From: Clostridia bacterium
GTDB taxonomy: Bacteria; Bacillota_A; Clostridia; Lachnospirales; Lachnospiraceae
Length of the DNA stretch: 8,059 bases
Assembly: GCA_012515365.1 (NCBI GenBank)
Contig: JAAYYM010000714.1
Coordinates: forward strand, 1 to 8,059
Direction: 5' to 3'
The notes beneath the pieces were generated by a model. That model searched no databases. It was not told the origin of the DNA and saw nothing but the letters and a program-made list of their open reading frames with translations. Below are positions 1 to 5,326 of this stretch, in pieces; positions within the stretch are counted from its first letter, which is position 1, and each line of letters opens with the position of its first letter. The position numbers and the translations under genes are program-made.

Positions 1-1
1 C

Positions 2-514
2 AAGGTTATTGCGGCTTCGAAGCAAGAAAGTCAATATTATGTTTACGGGGCAACCGGAAGTGGAAAAGGTGAGCATTATGCGGATGTTCTTCCAACAATT
101 CATATTGGAATCTTAAGTTATACTCTTTTTTCTGATTTTCCAGAGTTTTACGCACAGAATTTACTAATGAATGTAAAAAAACACCGTATCTATAGTGACA
201 AATTTGCCTTGAATGTGCTAGACTTAAAGAGTATCAAGCTGGCAACTACTGAAGACAAGGCGTGCAAATTGGATTATTGGGCCAAACTCTTCAAAGCAAC
301 CACGTGGGAGGAAATTCAAATGTTGGCAGAACAAAATGATTTGTTACAAGAAGCAGCTGTTACCATGCGGGAACTGACTGCTGATGAAAAGATTCGCCTG
401 CAATGCGAGGCTCGCGAACGTTATGAGCGAGACCAGCGCTCTATGTTTATGACCGGACAAATAAAACAAAAGGAAATAGAGCAATTAAAGAAACAGATTG
501 TAGGTTTAAAATAA
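2..514 (+). CDS. Rpn family recombination-promoting nuclease / PD-(D/E)XK transposase-like protein, 5' partial
   Basis: The frame is open from base 2 to the TAA at 512-514, giving 170 visible residues; the true start lies left of the window. The first internal ATG (167) is not the start, because the residues before it fit the family: a YYVYGA-type segment, then a GxGxGEHYADVLPTIHIGIL-like stretch, then FPEFYAQNLLMN, the usual middle of Rpn/PDDEXK_2 proteins. A helical region with the common KACKLDYWAKLFKA and LTADEKIRLQCEARERYE elements follows, ending in a Lys/Glu/Gln-rich coiled-coil tail. The catalytic Asp...Glu-x-Gln/Lys core lies upstream and cannot be checked. Family members are reported to cut DNA and promote RecA-independent recombination; many genomes carry multiple, often decayed, copies. 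The family call is from pattern recognition, without alignment. Confidence 0.85.
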   Translation, partial: KVIAASKQESQYYVYGATGSGKGEHYADVLPTIHIGILSYTLFSDFPEFYAQNLLMNVKKHRIYSDKFALNVLDLKSIKLATTEDKACKLDYWAKLFKATTWEEIQMLAEQNDLLQEAAVTMRELTADEKIRLQCEARERYERDQRSMFMTGQIKQKEIEQLKKQIVGLK

Positions 515-634
515 AATGTAATTTATTAATTTGAGCTTAAAAGATTAGATACAAATCATGGAAAATCCTATCCAAGAACAAATCCAAGAACAACTCAAGT
601 CGAGGTGGAGAAAATCAACCCAAATAAATAATTC

Positions 635-663
635 TTTACAAACCGAACAAATGTTTGTATAAT
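635..663 (+). promoter_or_regulatory. Sigma-A promoter of the small SOS gene
   Basis: A -35 box TTTACA (635-640) and a perfect -10 box TATAAT (658-663) are separated by exactly 17 bases. The predicted start is near 670, giving a leader of about 38 bases before the ATG at 708. A LexA-type box fills most of the spacer, so repressor binding would exclude RNA polymerase. Confidence 0.85.
644..657 (+). promoter_or_regulatory. LexA (SOS) box 1
   Basis: CGAACAAATGTTTG matches the Gram-positive LexA consensus CGAAC-N4-GTTCG at 9 of 10 fixed positions. It lies inside the spacer and abuts the -10 box, a classic repression position. The consensus is established knowledge; LexA binding here is inferred. 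Confidence 0.8.
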
Positions 664-672
664 GAAAAAGAA

Positions 673-686
673 CAAACGACTGTTCG
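673..686 (+). promoter_or_regulatory. LexA (SOS) box 2
   Basis: CAAACGACTGTTCG matches CGAAC-N4-GTTCG at 9 of 10 fixed positions. It begins about 3 bases past the predicted transcription start. Its centre is 29 bp from that of box 1, close to three helical turns, so two LexA dimers could sit on nearly the same DNA face. Two such boxes around one promoter are unlikely by chance. Confidence 0.72.
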
Positions 687-707
687 AATATAGAAAAGAG
701 GGATAGG

Positions 708-908
708 ATGGATTGGAGAGATATGCTTTTACCGGGGGACTGGGTAATTTTAAGTAACGATCAAGAAGCCGTAATTGTAGGAAAACGTGATGATTCATAT
801 TGGGTAGAAATCACTGGGATCGAAGGTGAACAAAGATTTCAAATGATCCAATCTCAATTTGTAAAAAGTATATCCAAAAATCTCGAACACTGGTTTCTAG
901 CAGTGTAA
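708..908 (+). CDS. Small hypothetical protein under apparent SOS control (66 aa)
   Basis: I do not recognise the family. The ATG at 708 has a GAGGG element at 698-702, five bases upstream. A second in-frame ATG at 723 with GGAG at 715-718 is a possible alternative giving 61 residues. The product is acidic with no signal peptide, membrane helix or cysteine. From about residue 8 it alternates hydrophobic and polar residues with turns (LLPGDWVILS, EAVIVGKRDD, YWVEITGIEG, QRFQMIQSQFV), which suggests a small beta-barrel of SH3/KOW type; that is inference. It is monocistronic: a new promoter-like site follows at once. The two LexA boxes make it a likely DNA-damage-induced gene. It does not resemble the usual SOS small proteins I can recall (SulA/YneA-type division inhibitors or YolD-like proteins). 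Expression is well supported by the promoter and RBS; the function is unknown. Confidence 0.75.
   Translation: MDWRDMLLPGDWVILSNDQEAVIVGKRDDSYWVEITGIEGEQRFQMIQSQFVKSISKNLEHWFLAV
884..897 (+). promoter_or_regulatory. Possible third LexA-like box
   Basis: CGAACACTGGTTTC matches the LexA consensus at 8 of 10 fixed positions: a perfect left half with a weaker right half. It lies in the last codons of the small SOS gene and ends 14 bases before the extended -10 element at 912-920, where a -35 box would be. It could be a coincidence of coding sequence. Confidence 0.35.
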
Positions 909-911
909 ATA

Positions 912-920
912 TGATATAAT
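912..920 (+). promoter_or_regulatory. Extended -10 promoter upstream of the kinase-aldolase operon
   Basis: TGATATAAT is a perfect extended -10 element (TG-N-TATAAT) just after the stop of the small SOS gene. No good -35 box lies 16-18 bases upstream, as is common for extended -10 promoters. Transcription would start near 927, at the first hairpin repeat, putting the repeat array in the leader of the PfkB kinase gene. Confidence 0.6.
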
Positions 921-922
921 TC

Positions 923-1031
923 TATCAGGGGAGAGCTCTCACGTAGTGAGATACCCCTGATACAAGGGGAGAGTTCTCACGTAGTGAGATACCCCTGATA
1001 CAAGGGGAGAGCTCTCACGTAGTGAGATACC
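923..1031 (+). repeat. Array of about 2.7 tandem 38-bp hairpin-forming repeats in the leader
   Basis: Units are 928-965, 966-1003 and a truncated 1004-1031, differing at only one position in the shared part (C936 and C1012 versus T974). Each carries a 6-bp inner stem (TCTCAC/GTGAGA) closed by a GTA loop. Unit 1 also has a 9-bp outer stem: 923-931 (TATCAGGGG) pairs with 954-962 (CCCCTGATA). In unit 2 the outer stem shrinks to about 5 bp, and unit 3 has lost its CCCC arm. CCCCT of one unit can instead pair with AGGGG of the next around a six-base loop (954-969 and 992-1007), so two mutually exclusive folds exist. No T-run follows, so these are not standard terminators. I do not know this repeat family. 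Confidence 0.9.
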
Positions 1032-1040
1032 TAAATCTAA

Positions 1041-1059
1041 TCAGTAAGGAAGTGACTGA
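1041..1059 (+). promoter_or_regulatory. Shine-Dalgarno presented in a small hairpin loop before the kinase start
   Basis: TCAGT (1041-1045) is complementary to ACTGA (1055-1059), leaving the Shine-Dalgarno AAGGAAG (1046-1052) in a nine-base loop directly before the ATG at 1060. A 5-bp stem is weak and may be chance. The RBS itself is sound and fixes the start. Confidence 0.4.
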
Positions 1060-2184
1060 ATGAATCGGAAGGTAATTGTAGCAGGTCATATATGTTTAGA
1101 TATTACTCCTGTGTTTTCAGGTAAAAAAGTGACACATTTAGAAGAAATACTGACGCCTGGTAAGCTGGTACAAGTAGAAAATGCAGATGTACATACCGGC
1201 GGAGCGGTAGCAAATACCGGTCTTGCAATGAAGATTCTTGGTGCAGATGTAACACTTATGGGCAAGATCGGAAAAGATGCATTTGGAGAAATGATATTAA
1301 ATATTTTGAAAGACTATCATGTGGAGTCGGGAATGATTATATCGGATGAATTATCGACTTCCTATTCTGTGGTATTGGCAGTACCGGGGATTGACCGGAT
1401 CTTCCTGCATAATCCGGGAGCAAATCATTTGTTCAAGAGTTCTGATATACCGGAAAGTGCGTTGAAAAACGTTTCGTTGTTCCATTTTGGATATCCGCCA
1501 CTTATGAAATCTATGTATGAGAATGATGGAATGGAACTTGTCCTTTTAATGAAGAGAATGAAGGGAAAAAATATTTCAACATCTATGGATATGGCAGCAG
1601 TAGATGCTGAATCAGAGGCATCTAAGGTTGATTGGAAAGCAATTTTAGAACGTGTGATTCCTTATGTGGATTTTTTTGTACCAAGTGTGGAAGAACTTTG
1701 TTTCATGCTTGATCCTGAGAGATTTAAGCAATGGAATGAGCAAGCCAATGGAAGTGATATTACAGATATATTGGATATAGAAAATGATGTAAAGCCTCTA
1801 GCCGATCAATGCATGGAAATGGGGGCAAAAGTGCTGCTGATTAAATGTGGAGCAAAAGGGATGTATTATCGCACAGCAGAAAGTGCCAAGATTAATTTGA
1901 TTGGTGGAAATTTGCCTTTGAAAATCGAAGAGTGGGCTGATAAAGAGGGATTTGAAAAGAGCTTTATTCCAGAAAAAATTGTATCTGGAACGGGCGCAGG
2001 TGATACAAGCATCGCAGCATTTTTGACCGCGCTGATAGATGGTTCTTCATTAGAAGAAGCGATTTCCTTGGCAGCTGCAACGGGAGCTTCTTGTGTAGCG
2101 GCGTATGATGCACTTAGCGGACTGAAGTCATTGGATGCACTTAGAAATAAAATCAAACAGGGCTGGAAGAAGAACGAGGATTGA
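1060..2184 (+). CDS. PfkB-family carbohydrate kinase
   Basis: A 374-residue ribokinase/PfkB-type kinase that would phosphorylate a sugar or sugar phosphate with ATP in the cytoplasm. The N-terminal strand VIVAGHICLDI (residues 5-15) carries the family's substrate-binding Asp (D14). The lid and di-glycine region is HTGGAVANTG (45-54). A PSVEEL element (208-213) stands in the PNxxE position, with Ser in place of Asn. KCGAKG (262-267) precedes the nucleotide site, and GTGAGD (310-315) is the anion-hole signature with catalytic base D315. It is longer than a typical ribokinase (about 310 aa), partly from the segment at about 218-245 and the one before the catalytic motif. The start follows AAGGAAG at 1046-1052. 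The aldolase gene follows 18 bases after the stop, so the two form an operon. The pair suggests a ketose phosphate kinase feeding an aldolase. The substrate cannot be read from sequence; no transporter is visible here. Confidence 0.92.
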   Translation: MNRKVIVAGHICLDITPVFSGKKVTHLEEILTPGKLVQVENADVHTGGAVANTGLAMKILGADVTLMGKIGKDAFGEMILNILKDYHVESGMIISDELSTSYSVVLAVPGIDRIFLHNPGANHLFKSSDIPESALKNVSLFHFGYPPLMKSMYENDGMELVLLMKRMKGKNISTSMDMAAVDAESEASKVDWKAILERVIPYVDFFVPSVEELCFMLDPERFKQWNEQANGSDITDILDIENDVKPLADQCMEMGAKVLLIKCGAKGMYYRTAESAKINLIGGNLPLKIEEWADKEGFEKSFIPEKIVSGTGAGDTSIAAFLTALIDGSSLEEAISLAAATGASCVAAYDALSGLKSLDALRNKIKQGWKKNED

Positions 2185-2202
2185 TCCGGAAAGGACGAAA
2201 AT

Positions 2203-3048
2203 ATGATTGTAAATATGAATGAGGTACTATTACCTGCTTTGAAAAATGGATATGGCGTTGGATTTTTCAATGCGGTTAATGTGGAAATGGCAAGGGCAGT
2301 TATTGAAACAGCGGAAGAACTTCGTTCACCGGTCATGGTTGGAACAGCGGAAATCCTTCTTCCAGCCATGGAACTTGAGCGAGTGGCAGAATATTTGATT
2401 CCCATGGCAGAGAAAGCAAGTGTTCCAGTCTGCATTCATTATGATCATGGTCTGACATTTGAACGATGCATGGAAGCATTGCATTTAGGTTTTACTTCTA
2501 TCATGTATGATTGTTCAACCTCTTCTTATGAAGATAATATCAGGAATGTATCTGAGATGGTGAAAATATGTCATGCTATGAATGTGACTGTTGAGGGGGA
2601 ATTAGGGCATGTTGGTGATAATGCAGGAGAAGGAAAACTTGAGAATCCGAGTGATTATTTCACAGATCCCGATACAGCAGTGGATTTCGTTAAACGAACA
2701 GGTGTAGATTCATTGGCAGTAGCGGTCGGAAATGCACATGGAGATTATGCTTTCCCACCGAAGTTAGATTTTGAACGTATTAGAGTTATTTCAGATGAGA
2801 CAAGGATTCCGCTTGTGCTTCATGGAGGCTCAGGATTGTCTGATCATGATTTCAAGACAGCAGTGAAGCTTGGAATATCAAAGATCAATATTTTTACGGA
2901 TATTGATAAAGCAGGAAAACGTGGTGTGGAAGCAGGCATAGCAGCAGGAGCCAATACCATGATGGGATTGATTCCTTACGAGATTGAAGAAATGAAAAAA
3001 GTAGTCAGAGAGAAAATGAAACTGTTTGGTTCTACTGAACAGTGTTAG
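2203..3048 (+). CDS. Class II (zinc) ketose-bisphosphate aldolase, Fba/GatY/KbaY family
   Basis: A 281-residue TIM-barrel aldolase that reversibly splits a ketose 1,6-bisphosphate (fructose or tagatose type) to dihydroxyacetone phosphate and an aldehyde. The start at 2203 has AAAGGA at 2190-2195 and gives the family N-terminus (MIVNMNEVLLPA...GYGVGFFNAVN). Class II landmarks are in order: HYDHG (79-83) with catalytic D81 and zinc ligand H82; VEGELGHVG (130-138) with metal-associated E133; GNAHGDY (176-182) with zinc ligand H179; LHGGSG (206-211) with zinc ligand H207; and the phosphate-binding KINIFTD stretch (227-233). Family members commonly read GT-x-HG at the third motif, so GNAHG is a mild variant. 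Length is normal. Fructose versus tagatose bisphosphate specificity is not resolvable. Eighteen bases separate it from the kinase, so it is probably co-transcribed. Confidence 0.93.
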   Translation: MIVNMNEVLLPALKNGYGVGFFNAVNVEMARAVIETAEELRSPVMVGTAEILLPAMELERVAEYLIPMAEKASVPVCIHYDHGLTFERCMEALHLGFTSIMYDCSTSSYEDNIRNVSEMVKICHAMNVTVEGELGHVGDNAGEGKLENPSDYFTDPDTAVDFVKRTGVDSLAVAVGNAHGDYAFPPKLDFERIRVISDETRIPLVLHGGSGLSDHDFKTAVKLGISKINIFTDIDKAGKRGVEAGIAAGANTMMGLIPYEIEEMKKVVREKMKLFGSTEQC

Positions 3049-3059
3049 GGGACTATAAC

Positions 3060-3125
3060 ATGCTGACAGAGATGAAGTTTTCTTGTGAAAAAGGCATGAG
3101 CCAAAGCGAATTGCAAGGAGATTAA
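3060..3125 (+). other. Possible micro-ORF (21 aa) between the aldolase and thioredoxin genes
   Basis: An ATG at 3060, nine bases after AGGGG (3047-3051), opens a 21-codon frame ending at TAA 3123-3125, with one Cys. The TAA overlaps another ATG (TAATG) with AAGGAG at 3115-3120, but that frame stops after three codons. I recognise no product. It may be a gene relic, a leader peptide or chance. The rest of the gap to 3179 is very AT-rich; TATGAT at 3152-3157 is a possible -10 without a good -35. Confidence 0.2.
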
Positions 3126-3179
3126 TGATAGATTAATCAGTACTAATATGTTATGATAAAAACAAAAGGAGTGCATATT

Positions 3180-3839
3180 ATGAACGATCAAATTAATGAA
3201 CAACAAGGAAATGAACAACAGGTAAATGAACAAAAACCAGGAAAAAAAGGAATTGATTCGTTGGCATTACGTATTGCATTGATAGCTGTGGCAGTTGTTT
3301 TTATTGCAGGTATTGTCAAACTGAAAATGAGCAATCAAGATATTAAAGCAAAGACGTCTTCTATGAATGGTTCATCATGTTTTAATGACTTTGAACTAGA
3401 GGATATTGACGGAAATAAAGTGGATGAATCTATTTTTTCTGATTACAAAATCACGCTCATTAATTGTTGGGGAACTTTTTGTAGTCCATGTATCCAAGAG
3501 ATGCCGACGTTGTATGAGTTGTCTCAGGAATACGAAGAAAAGGGAGTACAGATCATTGGAATGTGTACCGATCTGACAGACAAACAAGGAAACGTTGATC
3601 AAGATCAACTTAAAGAGGCACATACTATTGTGGAAAAAACGGGTGCTGTTTATCCACATTTGATTCCTTCTGGAGATGTTTTTAACAGTTTTTCCAGTAA
3701 GATTATAGCTGTTCCTACAACAGCATTTGTAGATTCACAAGGAAATATTATTGATCAGATAATGGGTGCAAAGGAAGCTGATGAGTGGAGAAAAATCATT
3801 GATGAACATTTGGCTTCTATTGATGATCAGAGTAAGTAA
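3180..3839 (+). CDS. Membrane-anchored TlpA/ResA-like thioredoxin
   Basis: 219 residues. I start at ATG 3180, eight bases after AAGGAG (3166-3171); an ATG at 3153 in the same frame has no RBS and would bury the Shine-Dalgarno in coding sequence. The N-terminal tail (1-27) is Asn/Gln/Glu-rich and Lys-tipped, then one hydrophobic helix (about 28-46) acts as an uncleaved anchor, leaving the thioredoxin domain outside the cytoplasmic membrane. That domain (about 67-213) has the ELEDIDGNKV opening typical of TlpA/ResA, the active site WGTFCSPC (C101, C104) and the cis-proline loop AVPTT (P179). C67, C96 and C129 are additional. It should reduce or exchange disulfides at the cell surface. The CXXC peptide and ferredoxin genes follow in the same operon and are the obvious electron-donor candidates (inference). 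Confidence 0.92.
   Translation: MNDQINEQQGNEQQVNEQKPGKKGIDSLALRIALIAVAVVFIAGIVKLKMSNQDIKAKTSSMNGSSCFNDFELEDIDGNKVDESIFSDYKITLINCWGTFCSPCIQEMPTLYELSQEYEEKGVQIIGMCTDLTDKQGNVDQDQLKEAHTIVEKTGAVYPHLIPSGDVFNSFSSKIIAVPTTAFVDSQGNIIDQIMGAKEADEWRKIIDEHLASIDDQSK
3195..3239 (+). repeat. Three 15-bp in-frame tandem repeats in the thioredoxin N-terminal tail
   Basis: Units 3195-3209, 3210-3224 and 3225-3239 each begin AATGAACAA and encode successive NEQ-containing pentapeptides. The start region 3180-3194 (ATGAACGATCAAATT) looks like a degenerate fourth copy. Unit length is divisible by three, so copy change would alter tail length without a frameshift. Confidence 0.75.
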
Positions 3840-3871
3840 AGAGTAAAATACACAAAAGAGAGGACCTACCT

Positions 3872-4018
3872 ATGAAAGAACGAACAAGAACAGTCATTGG
3901 AAGTATGATTCTAGTTGCTTCTTTTGTATTGATCGGGATCGGAATAGTACGTTTAGAGCCGCATACTGTACTTACGAAAGCCATTAATATTTGTATGGAG
4001 TGTATTGGAATTGGGTAA
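3872..4018 (+). CDS. CD1871A-family CXXC motif-containing small membrane protein (48 aa)
   Basis: A short gene with AGAGAGGA at 3857-3864 and ATG at 3872. The product has a basic N-terminus (MKERTRT), one hydrophobic helix (about residues 8-26), a short polar link, and ends KAINICMECIGIG, with a CXXC pair at C41 and C44. This layout and the CxECIGIG terminus match the small proteins annotated in clostridia as the CD1871A family (recalled, not searched). The positive N-terminus predicts the tail, with its cysteines, on the outer face near the membrane. It sits 32 bases after the thioredoxin gene and overlaps the start of the ferredoxin gene. It could pass electrons between the membrane iron-sulfur protein and the thioredoxin, or bind metal; both are inference. 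Confidence 0.88.
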   Translation: MKERTRTVIGSMILVASFVLIGIGIVRLEPHTVLTKAINICMECIGIG

Positions 4019-5324
4019 ACCTAAAAATCGTTTTCGTCATTGGTTCCAAGCGGCTTGGTTTGCTTTGACGAATGGATATGCAAAAGGATTTTTAGATGGC
4101 AAGATTTATACAGGAGATACAAAAAGTTTTTGTGTGCCCGGACTCAACTGCTATTCCTGCCCAGGTGCATTAGGCTCGTGTCCGATTGGTTCCCTTCAGG
4201 CGGTACTTGGTAGTAAGGACTTTAAGATATCATGTTATGTGTTCGGTCTTTTAATGGCATTCGGAGCATTTTTCGGTCGACTCATATGCGGATGGTTGTG
4301 TCCATTTGGTCTTGTTCAGGACCTGCTTTATAAAATTCCGCTATTTCAAAAAATCAAGAAGCTACCGGGAGATCGATTCCTCAAGTGGATCAAATATGTG
4401 ATGCTAGCAGTGTTTGTTATTTTACTTCCATCTTTGATTGTAGATGTGACAGGAACGGGAAAACCATGGTTCTGTGAGTATATTTGTCCAAGTGGAACTT
4501 TGCTAGGTGGCATTCCGCTTGTGATCATGAATCAAGGATTGCAGCAGGCGGCAGGATATCGTTTTGCATGGAAAGTATTTTTGTTACTTGTAATCTTAGT
4601 ATTGTCGGTGAAGTCTTATCGTCCGTTTTGCAGGTATTTATGCCCATTGGGAGCTTTTTATGGATTGCTGAATCCGGTTTCTTTCTATCGTTTTAAGATC
4701 AATGAAGATACTTGTGTTAAATGTGGTGTTTGCCAGAAAACATGCAAGATGGATATCAAGGTTTGGGAAAACCCGAACAGCATGGATTGTATCCGATGCG
4801 GTGACTGCAAGGCGGCTTGTCCGAAAAAAGCAATCACTTCAACGTGGGAAGAGGCAGAGGCTAAGATGATCTTACCGACACCTACACAAAAAATTGAAAG
4901 AAAAGCAGGCGGTATGACTGCACTTGGTGTGATTGTGATCGTATGTTCTTGCCTAATAACACTATACAGTTATTTCATGTTTAGTAATTGTATACTGGGT
5001 GTAATATTAGAACCAAGCACAAGAGCATATATAGAGATTATTGTATGGCTTATTATGACATCAGCTGGTGTAATATCGTTTATATCTGGTGTCCTTACAA
5101 TCGTATTCTCAAAGGATGCATCGAAACAGAAAACGCAGGAGCATCTGTGGTACATTGTTCTTGCTGTGGGTTTGTTTTCTACACTTGTTTATCTGTTTTT
5201 TACGCAATGGGGATTATCAATTTTTATATTGATCTATTTTATTCTCTTGCTTATTCTTATGTTGCCGTGGAAAATTGGATTAATATTAGCAAAAAGAAAT
5301 CTGTCACAATCTATTAAGGAATAG
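4005..5324 (+). CDS. Polytopic [4Fe-4S] membrane protein, NapH/polyferredoxin-like, with extra C-terminal membrane domain
   Basis: 439 residues from TTG at 4005; TTG at 4011 is an alternative. GGAG at 3997-4000 serves either, and no ATG start fits. The gene overlaps the CXXC peptide gene by 14 (or 8) bases, implying coupled translation. The N-terminal signature has C43, C49, C52 and C59 (CVPGLNCYSCPGALGSCPIG). Then come three CxxxCP motifs typical of the NapH/NosR/YccM group: C95/C99, C157/C161 and C209/C213, among membrane helices at about 76-94, 128-147 and 186-202. A two-cluster ferredoxin module follows: C237, C240, C243, C247 and C262, C265, C268, C272-Pro. Such proteins carry electrons to or from the quinone pool or outer redox partners. 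Residues 303-439 add four hydrophobic segments (about 305-327, 341-367, 381-400, 402-426), which I do not recognise as part of the core family. Partners are probably the upstream peptide and thioredoxin. Confidence 0.9.
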   Translation: MELGKPKNRFRHWFQAAWFALTNGYAKGFLDGKIYTGDTKSFCVPGLNCYSCPGALGSCPIGSLQAVLGSKDFKISCYVFGLLMAFGAFFGRLICGWLCPFGLVQDLLYKIPLFQKIKKLPGDRFLKWIKYVMLAVFVILLPSLIVDVTGTGKPWFCEYICPSGTLLGGIPLVIMNQGLQQAAGYRFAWKVFLLLVILVLSVKSYRPFCRYLCPLGAFYGLLNPVSFYRFKINEDTCVKCGVCQKTCKMDIKVWENPNSMDCIRCGDCKAACPKKAITSTWEEAEAKMILPTPTQKIERKAGGMTALGVIVIVCSCLITLYSYFMFSNCILGVILEPSTRAYIEIIVWLIMTSAGVISFISGVLTIVFSKDASKQKTQEHLWYIVLAVGLFSTLVYLFFTQWGLSIFILIYFILLLILMLPWKIGLILAKRNLSQSIKE

Positions 5325-5326
5325 AA

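Noticed and set aside
558..662. 34-codon frame with an IQEQ repeat
   Set aside because: It has no Shine-Dalgarno, and its 3' end is simply the LexA box and -10 element of the next promoter.
928..1031. CRISPR-like repeat array
   Set aside because: The repeats abut with a constant 38-bp period and no unique spacers, and no cas genes are visible.
1866..2435. Long antisense open frame of 189 codons
   Set aside because: It lies wholly opposite the kinase and aldolase genes and gives a Ser/Ala-rich sequence with no recognisable motif, typical of a shadow frame.
3021..3043. Inverted repeat ACTGTT...AACAGT at the end of the aldolase gene as a terminator
   Set aside because: The stem is only 6 bp with a long loop, lies in coding sequence, and is not followed by a T-run.
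3037..3048. GAACAGTGTT as a LexA box
   Set aside because: The half-sites are separated by three bases rather than four, and the flanking G/C positions do not match.
3153..3179. Upstream ATG at 3153 as the thioredoxin start
   Set aside because: It has no RBS and would place the strong AAGGAG at 3166-3171 inside the gene; the ATG at 3180 is ideally spaced from that site.
4988..5317. 109-codon + strand frame inside the ferredoxin gene
   Set aside because: It is an out-of-frame shadow rich in Cys, Tyr and Ile without an RBS; the main frame there codes for clear membrane helices.
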